Assembly (NCBI RefSeq): GCF_018304765.1
Contig: NZ_CP072642.1
Location: 479,501-543,500, forward strand
Length of the DNA stretch: 64,000 bases
Direction of reading: 5' to 3'
Origin: Chloracidobacterium sp. N
GTDB taxonomy: Bacteria; Acidobacteriota; Blastocatellia; Chloracidobacteriales; Chloracidobacteriaceae
The notes under the pieces are model-generated. The model was not told the origin of the DNA and searched no databases. It worked only from the letters and a program-made list of their open reading frames with translations. The translations under genes and the position numbers were made by a program. The first letter of the stretch is position 1; each line of letters starts with the position of its first letter. Positions 20,050-28,631 of the stretch are shown here, piece by piece.

Positions 20050-20096
20050 GGCGGTCCTTCCTTTCATCTCAGCCTTTGTCTCGGGGATTTATCCAA

Positions 20097-20146
20097 TCAG
20101 GTGTGGGAGCGACTACTCAACTCAGGTGTGGGAGCGACTACTCAAC
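20097..20146. repeat. 25-bp perfect tandem duplication
   Basis: Two identical 25-base units, 20097-20121 and 20122-20146, each beginning TCAGGTGTGGGAGCGACTAC. They lie between the two paralogous secreted-protein genes, about 50 bp upstream of the start of paralogue A. Confidence 0.9.
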
Positions 20147-20256
20147 GGTACGCGCCGGGCGTTTCGGCGATGTTTCAAGGTTTGTTTCAGGTCCTGAAAA
20201 TGGAGTCCGCCCCGCCCGCCGGGTGGCTTTGGTTGTGTTGGTTTGGATGGTGCCGG

Positions 20257-20853
20257 CTATTGCGGTGGGCTGGGCTTGGTTGTCTTTCTGACTTGCGGCC
20301 AGGTGCGGATGATGGTTTTTCCTCCGGCCGGTGGCGCCGGTGGTGCTGGCGTAGCATTTTGCGCGCCGTTCCCACTTTGACTTTCAGGCGGTTGCGTCAT
20401 CATCTGCTGTTCCACCGGTGGGGTGGTGGGTGGCGGTGGGGTTTCCTCTTCAGGCGGTGGCGCCGGCTGGGAAACCGTTTGGGGCGGTGTGGGTGGTGGT
20501 GTGGCGGGCGTTTCCGGGTTGGTTTCTTCCGGTGGCGGCCACGGAAGTCCCTTCCGGCGGGCCTCGGCTTCTGCCCGGCGACGCGCAGCTTCCTCACGCC
20601 GGTATTGCTCCTGAAGCCGCCTGGCTTCAGCCAGATTGTCCTGCACGCCCAGCGGAAGGTCAGCCGGGTTGGTTACAGGAGATGTGTTTTCCTCAGTCGT
20701 TGGTTTGGCTTTGACGCGCTTTTTGGCGGCTTTGGGCGTCGCCGGTTTGGGAGAAGTGGCCCCTTCCTGTGCCGGCACAAGCAGGGGTGAACAAACGAGG
20801 CAGGCAATGAACAGACTGCCGGTCCAGAAATGTTGGCGGTACGGTACAGACAT
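20257..20853 (-). CDS. Secreted proline-rich protein of unknown function (paralogue B)
   Basis: A 198-residue exported protein with an N-terminal hydrophobic segment (FWTGSLFIACLVCSPLLV, signal peptide ending near VPAQ). It shares the patch NPADLPLGVQDNLAEARRLQ with the neighbouring paralogue A, followed by a very basic/acidic helix (EEAARRRAEAEARRKG) and a long run of Pro/Thr/Glu-rich sequence. The ATG at 20853 is preferred; an in-frame ATG at 20874 is also available. The two genes lie in the same direction about 200 bp apart. Function unknown. Confidence 0.65.
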   Translation of the reverse strand: MSVPYRQHFWTGSLFIACLVCSPLLVPAQEGATSPKPATPKAAKKRVKAKPTTEENTSPVTNPADLPLGVQDNLAEARRLQEQYRREEAARRRAEAEARRKGLPWPPPEETNPETPATPPPTPPQTVSQPAPPPEEETPPPPTTPPVEQQMMTQPPESQSGNGAQNATPAPPAPPAGGKTIIRTWPQVRKTTKPSPPQ

Positions 20854-21030
20854 AAAAGCCGGGACTCCTTCCATCAGGCCGGGCGGATACCCTTCCGGGC
20901 CGGCAGGGCATCCGCCCGGCCGGACTGGTATCGTGCGGAAGGTCGTTCGGCTTCGTCAAGTGGTGCAGGGATGCTGCCTTTTTCAGGGGCTTCAGGAAGC
21001 GCCACGTCCCACCGTTTTCTCGGCGTCGGG

Positions 21031-21987
21031 TCAGGTATGGAGTTCGTCCAGCAATTCGGCCGCGCCTTGCGCCAGTACCCGTTCGGCCAGTTCCCGGCCA
21101 ATGTCTTCGGCAAAGCGGGCGTCGCCGGTCAGTTCATCCTGCACGAGCCGCGTCCCGTCCACGCGGGCGACGAGCCCGCGCAGGCGCAGCCGGCCTTCGT
21201 TGTCCACGACGGCATGGGCGGCAATGGGTACCTGACAACCGCCTCCCAGTCCGTGCAGAAAGGCCCGTTCGGCTTCACAGGCGTGCCACGTGCGGTGATG
21301 GGCCATGACCTGAACCGCCGCCTGGGTCGTGGCATCATCCTCCCGAATCTCGATGCCCAGTGCCCCCTGGCCGACGGCCGGCAGCATGACCTCGGTTGGA
21401 ATCCGCTGGGCAATGCGTGCCCCGAAACCAAGGCGACTCAAGCCGGCTGTGGCCAGGATAATGGCGTCGTAGCGCCCTTCTTCAACCCGCTGCAAGCGGG
21501 TGCCGACGTTGCCACGCAGGTCAGCCAGTTGCAGGTCGGGACGCCGGGCCAGAAGCTGCGCCTGGCGGCGGAGACTGCTCGTGCCGATGATCGCCCGGGG
21601 CGGCAGGTCATCGAGTGACTGGATGCCTTCCCGCGCCACAAGCGCATCCCGTACATCCTCCCGCTGGGTCACACAGCCCAGCTTGAGCCCTTCCGGCAGG
21701 CGCGTCGGCAGGTCCTTCAGGCTGTGAACGGCCAGGTCCACCACCCCGGCCAGCAGGGCTTCCTCGATTTCTTTCGTGAAGACACCTTTGCCGCCAATCT
21801 TCGAGAGCGGGGCATCAAGGATGGCATCCCCCGTCGTTTTGATGATTTGAATGGCAACGCGACGGGTCGGAACCGCCTGTTCGAGCTGTTTTTTGACCCA
21901 CTCGGCTTGCCAGAGCGCCAGGGCGCTGCCGCGTGAACCGATGACAAGATCGGCGTCGGGTCGGGCGGTGGGAACGGAGAGCGTCAT
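21031..21987 (-). CDS. hemC: Porphobilinogen deaminase (hydroxymethylbilane synthase)
   Basis: Joins four porphobilinogens into hydroxymethylbilane in tetrapyrrole synthesis (cytoplasm), 318 residues. Motifs: N-terminal IGSRGSALALWQA, the substrate-binding KIGGKGVFTKEIEEALL and AVHSLKDLPT, then GTSSLRRQAQLL, RGNVGTRL and the cofactor-attachment loop LGGGCQVPIAA, whose Cys carries the dipyrromethane. All the expected catalytic arginines lie in conserved patches. It stands alone without other hem genes in the window. The product feeds haem, which the cytochromes at 46-52 kb require. Confidence 0.96.
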   Translation of the reverse strand: MTLSVPTARPDADLVIGSRGSALALWQAEWVKKQLEQAVPTRRVAIQIIKTTGDAILDAPLSKIGGKGVFTKEIEEALLAGVVDLAVHSLKDLPTRLPEGLKLGCVTQREDVRDALVAREGIQSLDDLPPRAIIGTSSLRRQAQLLARRPDLQLADLRGNVGTRLQRVEEGRYDAIILATAGLSRLGFGARIAQRIPTEVMLPAVGQGALGIEIREDDATTQAAVQVMAHHRTWHACEAERAFLHGLGGGCQVPIAAHAVVDNEGRLRLRGLVARVDGTRLVQDELTGDARFAEDIGRELAERVLAQGAAELLDELHT

Positions 21988-22089
21988 GGTCAGGGTCTGG
22001 ATGTATGTAAAGTGACAAAATTGCTACTGCCAGCCTATATCGTCCGACGGCGTTTCACGACAAAAAATGGCGTTGTGGCCGGCGGTCCT

Positions 22090-22635
22090 TCAGCTTTTGC
22101 GAAAGGCAAAAAAGTTGTTGAGACCCAACTGGAAGCGCTGGTGTGCGATGAGTTCAAAGCCGGCCTGCCGAAAAATGTCCGGCGTTTGCGATACATCGAA
22201 GCCGTGGTGCGCCTCGGTTTCCATGCCATCCAGAAGGCGCAGGGCGATCATGGCGTCCAGGATGCGGTCAACGAATGGATGAGGCACGGTCATGAGCAGC
22301 TTGCCGTTCGGACGCAGGGCGTTGGCGCAGGCGGTGGCAAAGTCTGCGAGCTGATGGCTGGGGATGTGCTCGAGCACGGCCAGCAGGGTGATGGCGTCGA
22401 AGGGGTCGCCCGGCGGCAGATCGTCCGGGAAGTGTCCGCGCACCAGTTGGATGCGGTCGGTGGCCAGACGTGGATCGGCGTCGGGGTCAATGCCGACATA
22501 CTGCCGGAAGCCCGTGACCTGCCGGGCGAGTGCGCCATCAAAGGCCCCGATGTCCAGAATGCGATCCGTGGGCGCAAGATGCGGACGTACCACGGCAATG
22601 CGCCACCGCTGGAGGTAACGGTCAAGCGGCTTCAT
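22090..22635 (-). CDS. Class I SAM-dependent methyltransferase
   Basis: A 181-residue methyltransferase. Motif I is LDIGAFDGALARQVTGF (about residues 27-43), motif II is the acidic GIDPDAD, and the post-motif is FDAITLLAVLEHI, the pattern of the Methyltransf_11/UbiE-like group. Substrate unknown. Its first 14 bases overlap the end of the upstream glycosyltransferase gene, so the two are translated from one message. The pairing suggests modification of a lipid-linked sugar or of a glycan, which is inference. Confidence 0.82.
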   Translation of the reverse strand: MKPLDRYLQRWRIAVVRPHLAPTDRILDIGAFDGALARQVTGFRQYVGIDPDADPRLATDRIQLVRGHFPDDLPPGDPFDAITLLAVLEHIPSHQLADFATACANALRPNGKLLMTVPHPFVDRILDAMIALRLLDGMETEAHHGFDVSQTPDIFRQAGFELIAHQRFQLGLNNFFAFRKS

Positions 22636-23842
22636 GCTCTGGAAGTCCCGTCGTGGTTATCGCTGGCGCCATCCGCCGGATGCGCAGCCCCAGAATGCTC
22701 AGGAAGAGGCTGGCCAGAATGGTTTCGCAGCCGAGCATCAGGCAGAGCACCGAAGGAATGACCATCCGCAGCGTCCGGCTGGCATCGAGTGGGCCGTAGG
22801 CCGCTTCGTTCCAGGAAACAACCGCGGCGATGGAGCCGGCCAGTCCGCCAACGACGAGCAGGCTGCCGATGATGAGGCCGGTTTCGAGGGTGATGTACTG
22901 GAACAGTCTGGTCAGCCGTGGGTCTTCGGGGAGAAGTCCCTCGTTGATGGCAAAGACCTTGGCCAGCAGGGCAAAGGTGATGCACTGAAAACCAATCAGC
23001 ACCGCCAGCGCAGCGTAGAGCAGCGTGTGCACGTCCAGAACGACACCGGCCAGGCGCTGCGGCCCCGGCAGAAGCCAGGTTCCCACACCCAGCCCGACCA
23101 GCATCAGGAACAGTCCCGGATAGAGAAAAAGCCAGCGTGGGCTGTACAGCAGCATGAAGCGCAGATGCCGCCAGCCGTCCCGCCACGGACGCAGATGCGG
23201 CGGACGCGACCGCCCATCGGGCGAAAGCGTGGTGGGCACTTCGGCAATCCGCAGTCCCAGGAGCGTGGCCTTGATGACCATTTCCGAGGCAAACTCCATG
23301 CCCGTGGTGCGCAAGTCCATACGCTTGAAGGCCGCCATGGAATAGCCCCGCAGGCCGCAGTGAAAATCACCCGCCGGGCACCGGAACAGCAGCCGTCCGA
23401 TGCCAGTCAGGACAGGGTTGCCGATGTAGCGGTTTTTCCACGGCATGGCTCCGGGCTGAATGCCGCCGCGAAAGCGGTTGCCCATCACCAGGTCATAGCC
23501 GGCGCGGAGTTTTTCGAGAAACGGCATCAGGTTCGCGAAGTCGTAACTGTCGTCGGAGTCGCCCATGATGACGTAGCGCCCACGGGCGGCCAGCGTGGCC
23601 CCGTACAGCGCCGCGCCGTAGCCCCGCGTGGGGATGTGGACCACCCGTGCGCCAAGGCGGTGGGCAATGGACTGTGAACCGTCGGTCGAGCCGTTGTCGC
23701 CAACGACAATCTCTCCGGTGACACCGTGGCGGTTGAGAAAATCGAAGGCCTTGCGAATGCAGGTTTCCAGGGTTTCAGCCTCATTGAGGCAGGGCATGAC
23801 GATGGTCAGCTCAACGGGAGCTTCAGGCGAAGCAGCGGACAT
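22622..23842 (-). CDS. Family 2 glycosyltransferase with C-terminal membrane helices
   Basis: A polyprenyl-phosphate-type GT2 enzyme, 406 residues. The N-terminal catalytic domain has VMPCLNEAETLETCI, GDNGSTDGS and the metal-binding GDSDDSYDF (about residue 96), then the acceptor-side RFRGGIQPGAMPWKNRYIGN and CGLRGYSM, as in dolichol/undecaprenyl-phosphate mannosyl- or glucosyltransferases. Four hydrophobic helices follow (about 245-265, 275-300, 325-350 and 360-385). It probably loads a sugar onto a lipid carrier at the inner membrane. The methyltransferase gene overlaps its 3' end. Confidence 0.87.
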   Translation of the reverse strand: MSAASPEAPVELTIVMPCLNEAETLETCIRKAFDFLNRHGVTGEIVVGDNGSTDGSQSIAHRLGARVVHIPTRGYGAALYGATLAARGRYVIMGDSDDSYDFANLMPFLEKLRAGYDLVMGNRFRGGIQPGAMPWKNRYIGNPVLTGIGRLLFRCPAGDFHCGLRGYSMAAFKRMDLRTTGMEFASEMVIKATLLGLRIAEVPTTLSPDGRSRPPHLRPWRDGWRHLRFMLLYSPRWLFLYPGLFLMLVGLGVGTWLLPGPQRLAGVVLDVHTLLYAALAVLIGFQCITFALLAKVFAINEGLLPEDPRLTRLFQYITLETGLIIGSLLVVGGLAGSIAAVVSWNEAAYGPLDASRTLRMVIPSVLCLMLGCETILASLFLSILGLRIRRMAPAITTTGLPEHEAA

Positions 23843-23869
23843 GCGACATCTGGCAGATGAGGTGTGGAA

Positions 23870-25294
23870 TCACTGGGAAGGGGGCGCTGTGACGTGGGTC
23901 TGTTCGCGCGGCGGGTCCGTGCCGTCCGGTCGCACACCAACCTTGCCGCGATTGATGAATGTCCAGATGAGCGCCACCAGCGAGAGCACCACGAGCACCC
24001 CCGTAGCCACAAAGCGATACATCTGAAGTCCATCTTCGGAAGCCGGGTTGTGCGCCCTGGTCTCCAGGTGTGAGGTGTCCGGCAGGTGCGCCACACCGTT
24101 GGAGCTGGAATCGGAGCTGGAAGCTGCCGCCGGGGCTTCTGCCGGGGCCGGAGTGACGGCGGCAAGCTGGCGTGTCAGCCCCAGTCCACCCGTAATAGCC
24201 AGTTCGGCCGGCGTCGGTTCCTGCACGGAACCACCTTCCGAGGTCAGCTCCATGGTTGGCGAGGTGTCCGGCTCGTCCTGGGTCGGTTCGTCACCCAGCC
24301 CCAGGCTTTCTTCGGTTGGGTAAGGCAGGTCGTGATCGCGGTCAATCGGGATGATGCGGTCATCGCCGGCAACCTCGCCGCGCCGTGGAAAACCCTCACC
24401 CGTGAAACGCAGGAGCATGACGGTGATGTTGTCCTCGCCGCCGCGTTCGTTGGCCAGATTCACCATGTGCTGGCAGGCCAGGCGCAGGTCGCCGTTGGTG
24501 GCGCTCAGGATGTGCTGCATGTCTTTGTCGTTAATCTTGCCGGAGAGACCGTCGCTGCACAGCAGCAGCACATCGTCGCGGCAGACCCGGATGCTATCTA
24601 CCGTCACTGCGACGCTGGGCGTGGCCCCCAGCGCCTGAAGAATGACGTTTTTGTAGGGGTGGGTTTCCGCTTCTTCGCGGGTGATATGCCCGGACTGAAT
24701 GAGCTGTTCGACGAGGGATTGATCCGTCGTCACCTGCTCGACGTTTCCATGCCGAAACAGGTAGGCGCGTGAGTCGCCGACTTGCGCCAGATAGAGCACG
24801 GTACCATCCAGTCCCGCCCCGGTGAAGGTCGCTCCCATCCCGGCATATTCCGGGCTGCGCTGGCTCTGGTGGTTGATGAACAGATTGGCCCGCTCAATGG
24901 CAAACCGGAGGCGCTCGTGAAACTTGAAGTGACTGAATTCGGGGGCTTTCTGAAGCCGCATCAGGCTGTCGCAGACCTGCGTCACGGCCAGATGACTGGC
25001 CACTTCGCCCGCCAGCGCCCCGCCCATACCATCGGAAACGGCCAGCAGCACACCCTGATCAGCAGGGTGCAGCTCAATGAGCAAGGGATGGTCCGGGAGT
25101 TGATTTTCAGCCGTCCAGCTCTGCCCGTTACTGAGGTTGACAATCAGGAAGTTGTCTTCATTGTGCGGGCGGACCACGCCAACGTCAGTCAGCGCATACA
25201 CTTCAATTTTTCTCACACCGTTGACGGTTGTCGCAGTGGTCATAGCATCGTGATGTGGTGAGGGTTGGTCGTTCCCATGGTGGGTCATTGCCAT
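23870..25294 (-). CDS. PP2C-family Ser/Thr protein phosphatase with C-terminal membrane anchor
   Basis: A PPM/PP2C metal-dependent phosphatase, 474 residues. Core motifs: VGVVRPHNEDNF (about 38-49), the metal-binding SDGMGGALAGEVAS (about 93), GDSRAYLFR, the LLCSDGLSG loop and GGEDNITVMLLRF. After the domain (about residue 285) comes an acidic Ser/Thr/Glu-rich linker and one membrane helix near the C-terminus (MYRFVATGVLVVLSLVALIW, about 425-444), with a short external tail. The start is uncertain among 25294, 25288 and 25243. Such enzymes reverse Ser/Thr kinase signalling; no kinase gene lies beside it. An FHA-domain protein is present at 49.8 kb. Confidence 0.88.
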   Translation of the reverse strand: MAMTHHGNDQPSPHHDAMTTATTVNGVRKIEVYALTDVGVVRPHNEDNFLIVNLSNGQSWTAENQLPDHPLLIELHPADQGVLLAVSDGMGGALAGEVASHLAVTQVCDSLMRLQKAPEFSHFKFHERLRFAIERANLFINHQSQRSPEYAGMGATFTGAGLDGTVLYLAQVGDSRAYLFRHGNVEQVTTDQSLVEQLIQSGHITREEAETHPYKNVILQALGATPSVAVTVDSIRVCRDDVLLLCSDGLSGKINDKDMQHILSATNGDLRLACQHMVNLANERGGEDNITVMLLRFTGEGFPRRGEVAGDDRIIPIDRDHDLPYPTEESLGLGDEPTQDEPDTSPTMELTSEGGSVQEPTPAELAITGGLGLTRQLAAVTPAPAEAPAAASSSDSSSNGVAHLPDTSHLETRAHNPASEDGLQMYRFVATGVLVVLSLVALIWTFINRGKVGVRPDGTDPPREQTHVTAPPSQ

Positions 25295-25370
25295 CAGAAT
25301 TTCGTGTCAGGCCATAACGCCGTGGTGATGATTGTTGTTGAGGATAATCCTTTGTGCGTATGGTGCTGCG

Positions 25371-25399
25371 AGAATACGGTGCCGCCGATACAAGGGCAA
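25371..25399 (-). promoter_or_regulatory. Candidate promoter in the 294-bp spacer before the phosphatase gene
   Basis: On the minus strand TTGCCC (25394-25399) and TATTCT (25371-25376) are 17 bp apart, four of six matches each, about 77 bp before the phosphatase ATG. The remaining spacer (25295-25588) has no gene, RNA gene or repeat that I can support. Confidence 0.35.
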
Positions 25400-25588
25400 C
25401 GTTGCGTACAACGTATGACCGCGTAGGTGCGGGCCATTCAAGGAGTCCATCACCTGTGCGCGTTGCCGACAACCGCAATCTGTGAGTCCTTGGCTGTGTT
25501 CATCACAAGAATGGATGCGTCAGTATAAGTCAACCCGGGCAGGGCGACTAGGGGGTAAATCTACCTTGTTCCAGAGGCCAACACCACC

Positions 25589-26731
25589 TCACAGCGGGGC
25601 CAGCGCGTGATCCAGATCGGCCAGCAAATCCGCGATGTCTTCGATGCCAACCGAAAGCCGGACAAGTCCTTCCGTGATGCCCAACCGCTGCCGCTCCGCT
25701 GGCGGTACGCTGGCATGGGTCATCGTCGCCGGATGGCAGGCCAGGCTTTCGACGCCGCCAAGCGATTCCGCCAGCGCAAACACCCGCAGGCTTTCCAGCA
25801 CCCGCTGGGCGGCTTCCAGGTCTCCGACATCAAAGGCCAGCATTCCACCAAAACCCGTCATCTGCCGAGCCGCCAGCGCGTGCTGGGGATGCTCCGGCAG
25901 TCCGGGGTAATACACCCGCGCCACACGCGGATGTTCGCGCAGAAACCGGGCAACGGCGCGTCCGTTGGCGTCGTGGGCTTGCATGCGTACGACCAGCGTT
26001 TTGATGCCGCGCATCGTCAGCCACGCATCCATCGGGGAAAGAATCGCTCCGGCGGCATTCTGGACAAACGCCAGGCGCGCGGCCACTTCCGGTTCCGTGA
26101 CGATGACCACTCCGCCCACGCTGTCGCTGTGGCCGTTGAGGTATTTCGTCGTCGAGTGCACGACGATGTTCGCCCCCAGCGTCAGCGGCCGCTGGAAGTA
26201 AGGCGACATAAACGTGTTGTCCACGACGACGTGAATCCCCTGCGGCCGCACTGCCTGCGCAATGGCGGCAATGTCACACAGGCGCATGACGGGATTGGTC
26301 GGCGTTTCCAGAAACACCATCCGCGTCGTCGGGCGCAGCGCCGCCACCACCTGCTCTGTATCGCTGGCATCCACGTAATCAAACGCCAGCCCGAAGTCCG
26401 TCAGCACCCGCTCAAACAGGCGGTACGTCCCGCCGTAGGTGTTGTCGGACACCACGACGTGATCGCCGGCCTTGAGGCAGGCCGTCATGACGGCGTGAAT
26501 GGCCGCCATCCCCGAAGCAAAGGCAAAGCCCGCCACACCGCCTTCCAGCACGGCCACGTTGGCTTCCAGCGCCGCGCGGGTCGGATTGTGCGTGCGGGCG
26601 TACTCATATCCTTTGTGCCGCCCCAGCCCTTCCTGGACGTAGGTCGAAGTCTGATAGATCGGCACGGCAACAGCGCCGGTTGCCGGTTCCGGCGGTTGAC
26701 CGGCATGGATGACGTCAGTCGCAAATCCCAT
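25589..26731 (-). CDS. Cystathionine gamma-synthase / gamma-lyase family enzyme
   Basis: A PLP-dependent trans-sulfuration enzyme, 380 residues. Diagnostic motifs: MGFATDVIHAGQPP at the start, YARTHNPTRAALE, FASGMAAIHAV, SDNTYGGTYRLF, ETPTNPVMRLCDI, DNTFMSPYFQ and the PLP lysine in HSTTKYLNGHSD (Lys near 196). Motifs alone do not separate gamma-synthase (methionine synthesis) from gamma-lyase (cysteine synthesis). The ATG at 26731 gives the family-typical MGFAT start and has GGGAGA at good spacing; the ATG at 26740 is too close to that site. The cysteine desulfurase at 41.5 kb is not linked. Confidence 0.9.
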   Translation of the reverse strand: MGFATDVIHAGQPPEPATGAVAVPIYQTSTYVQEGLGRHKGYEYARTHNPTRAALEANVAVLEGGVAGFAFASGMAAIHAVMTACLKAGDHVVVSDNTYGGTYRLFERVLTDFGLAFDYVDASDTEQVVAALRPTTRMVFLETPTNPVMRLCDIAAIAQAVRPQGIHVVVDNTFMSPYFQRPLTLGANIVVHSTTKYLNGHSDSVGGVVIVTEPEVAARLAFVQNAAGAILSPMDAWLTMRGIKTLVVRMQAHDANGRAVARFLREHPRVARVYYPGLPEHPQHALAARQMTGFGGMLAFDVGDLEAAQRVLESLRVFALAESLGGVESLACHPATMTHASVPPAERQRLGITEGLVRLSVGIEDIADLLADLDHALAPL

Positions 26732-26886
26732 GGGGTGCATTCTCCCGCCGCCGCGCCCGGCCGGCCGACGGCTGCTGTGAGTGCAGAAAGTTCTACCGCA
26801 GTTTACGCCGGTTCGCTACCGGCTGGTCATACCGCCTCTCCCCGGCAGTGGCGTCACGTTCCGCGTTCTTCCGCCGGGCCGCCGGT

Positions 26887-27099
26887 TCATGACCCTTCCA
26901 GAGAGGATTCCGAAGGTTGTCGGGCCTTTTCAAGCAGCATCTGGGGAATACCGTCTTCAATCGGGTACACCCGGTGACAGCGTGGACACTGGACGCCCGT
27001 CCGGTCAGCCAGCAACACGACCGGAACCCGGCACACCACACAGCAAATCAACTCAATGGCGGGCAGGGCGGCGTCGGTGTGACCGGTAGCAGTTTCCAT
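26887..27099 (-). CDS. Trm112-like zinc-ribbon protein
   Basis: A 70-residue protein with two CxxC pairs, ICCVVCRVP and VQCPRCHRVYPIEDGIPQML, the pattern of the Trm112/YcaR (UPF0434) family. These small proteins are thought to stabilise methyltransferases or act as zinc-binding partners. The ATG at 27099 is the only good start. It sits 10 bases downstream of the SprT-like protease stop on the same strand, so they are probably co-transcribed. Confidence 0.75.
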   Translation of the reverse strand: METATGHTDAALPAIELICCVVCRVPVVLLADRTGVQCPRCHRVYPIEDGIPQMLLEKARQPSESSLEGS

Positions 27100-27109
27100 G
27101 ACAGGACTT

Positions 27110-27862
27110 TCAGCGGCGGCGCGTCCGGCTCAGGGTTTCGGCCAGCCGGCAAAGCCAGGCCGAAGCCTCATCATACCCGGCAAACCGGCGCTCATCTTCC
27201 TGAAATGCCGGCGTGTGAACGCACCGGCGGCCGTTGACGTGCGTGACGCCATGCCTGATGTGCAGCATTTCGTGGTAGAGCACATACTCGACGACCAACT
27301 GCGGCACGCGCGCGTCATCCAGCGTCCGGCTGATGACGATGGTGTGGTGGGCCGCGTCGTAGTGGCCAAAGGTCCGGCGCGTCCGCCGCTGGCTCCACGT
27401 CAGCGCCGGACGCCGAAGCTGGCCGTCGAAATACTGCTGATTGAGCCGGTGAAACAGCCTTTCGAGGTCATAGTGCTTCCCGCGCGCGCCGGAAATCAGC
27501 TTGAACCCGCGCTCGCGCCGCCGCTGCTCGGCCAGCCGCGTCACCGGCTTCGAGCGCACGTACTCCCGGAACACCTCCGTGCAGCGGCCGGGAACGGGCT
27601 TCCGGTACAGACGTGCCAGCAGAATGCCGGCCACGGCTTCGATGACAGCCTTTGGCGCGTGGATGAGGATGTCCGACAGCCGGACATACATCACACCCTC
27701 CCGCAGGCGAATGGTGTTGTTGATGCCCACGTAGGGGTAAAACGTCACCTGAATGGCGCGCGGCTGTCTGGCCCGGGGCGCAATGAATTGCTGCCAGCGG
27801 GCAAACATCTGGATGAGTTCAGCTTCTGAAGGTGTGCGGAGTGGTTGTGCCGGATGAGCCAT
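27110..27862 (-). CDS. SprT-like / YgjP-type zinc metalloprotease
   Basis: A 250-residue protein with a zinc-dependent peptidase motif YHEMLHIRHG (HExxH at about 197-201) near the C-terminus. The N-terminal half is basic and helical. The segment FGHYDAAHHTIVISRTLDD before the motif resembles SprT-family and M48-related minimal proteases. No signal peptide, so cytoplasmic; SprT family members are linked to DNA-protein crosslink processing, while YgjP-type members have no firm role. The ATG at 27862 begins MAHPAQ. It heads the SprT-Trm112 unit and is divergent from the gene at 28078. Confidence 0.72.
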   Translation of the reverse strand: MAHPAQPLRTPSEAELIQMFARWQQFIAPRARQPRAIQVTFYPYVGINNTIRLREGVMYVRLSDILIHAPKAVIEAVAGILLARLYRKPVPGRCTEVFREYVRSKPVTRLAEQRRRERGFKLISGARGKHYDLERLFHRLNQQYFDGQLRRPALTWSQRRTRRTFGHYDAAHHTIVISRTLDDARVPQLVVEYVLYHEMLHIRHGVTHVNGRRCVHTPAFQEDERRFAGYDEASAWLCRLAETLSRTRRR

Positions 27863-28004
27863 AAGACCAAGCGTAAACCCCGACGATAGTCTGCCCGGGT
27901 TGTCAGCGTCAACGTACCCGCTTTGCCCCCCAAGTCAGCCTGGGCCGGTGCGCGAAGGCCGGCATCAGACACGTGAAAGGCTGAAAAAAACAGAAAACAC
28001 CGTT

Positions 28005-28033
28005 TTGACTCCAGCCGCCCTTTCCGGCACAAT
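28005..28033 (+). promoter_or_regulatory. Sigma-70-type promoter with 17-bp spacer
   Basis: TTGACT (28005-28010) and CACAAT (28028-28033) are separated by exactly 17 bp, about 45 bp before the ATG at 28078. It would drive the membrane protein, the SUFU-like protein and perhaps the histidine kinase. Confidence 0.6.
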
Positions 28034-28041
28034 GCCCGAAG

Positions 28042-28061
28042 GCCACAACATCACTTGTGGC
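28042..28061 (+). promoter_or_regulatory. 5'-leader hairpin
   Basis: GCCACAA and TTGTGGC form a 7-bp stem with a 6-base loop, at the expected 5' end of the transcript from the promoter at 28005. It may stabilise the message 5' end. It has no long T-run and is not a strong terminator. Confidence 0.4.
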
Positions 28062-28077
28062 TTTGAGTTGAAAAGCC

Positions 28078-28623
28078 ATGATGCCCCACTCCGAGCCTGA
28101 CCTGCCGCTGCCTTCCGGCGAGAGCCTTCCCGCTCCCGTTCCTTCAGGGCCTTCCGCGCCGCCGGACACCGGCTTTCCGCTCAAGTCGCTGCTGCTGGCC
28201 GTGGGTGGTGTCCTGATGCTGGTGGTGGTCGTTTTCGGGGGCTTGCTCTACTATGCCTTCCAACCCCAGAGAACCACGATGACTGTCGTCGGGCTGGAAT
28301 GGGAGCGGACGATCCAACTCGAACAGCGGCAGCCGCCAGCCCCCGGAGAAACCGATGAGCGGTGGGTCGCCGTCCGTGAGCTGACCGAAGCCGACGCCAC
28401 ACCCAACCCCCGCTGGCCCGAGCTGCCACCGGGTGCCGATTACCGCGCCGGCAAGCGCACGGAACGGTATCTTGTGCGTGTCCGGTCATCCAAAAGCCCG
28501 AAGGTGTATGAACATCCCGTGCCGGCGGAACTCTTCATCCGGTTTCGTGTGGGCGCTCCATGTGAAGTCATCATCCGGCGCGGCATGGTCGAAGCCGTCA
28601 CACCGCCGCCGGCGTCCCCCTGA
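28078..28623 (+). CDS. Single-pass membrane protein of unknown function
   Basis: A 181-residue protein: a Pro/Ser-rich cytoplasmic N-terminus (about 1-33), one hydrophobic helix (about 38-60) and a basic/acidic domain with the motif LEWERTIQLEQ (about 71-81) and a repeat-like strand pattern to the end. The W-E-R-T-I pattern recalls a group of bacterial membrane proteins of unknown function that carry a conserved WxRxIxIE strand after a membrane helix. No catalytic site is visible. Tandem ATGs at 28078 and 28081 are equivalent starts. The SUFU-like gene follows after eight bases. Confidence 0.6.
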   Translation: MMPHSEPDLPLPSGESLPAPVPSGPSAPPDTGFPLKSLLLAVGGVLMLVVVVFGGLLYYAFQPQRTTMTVVGLEWERTIQLEQRQPPAPGETDERWVAVRELTEADATPNPRWPELPPGADYRAGKRTERYLVRVRSSKSPKVYEHPVPAELFIRFRVGAPCEVIIRRGMVEAVTPPPASP

Positions 28624-28631
28624 GTGACAGG

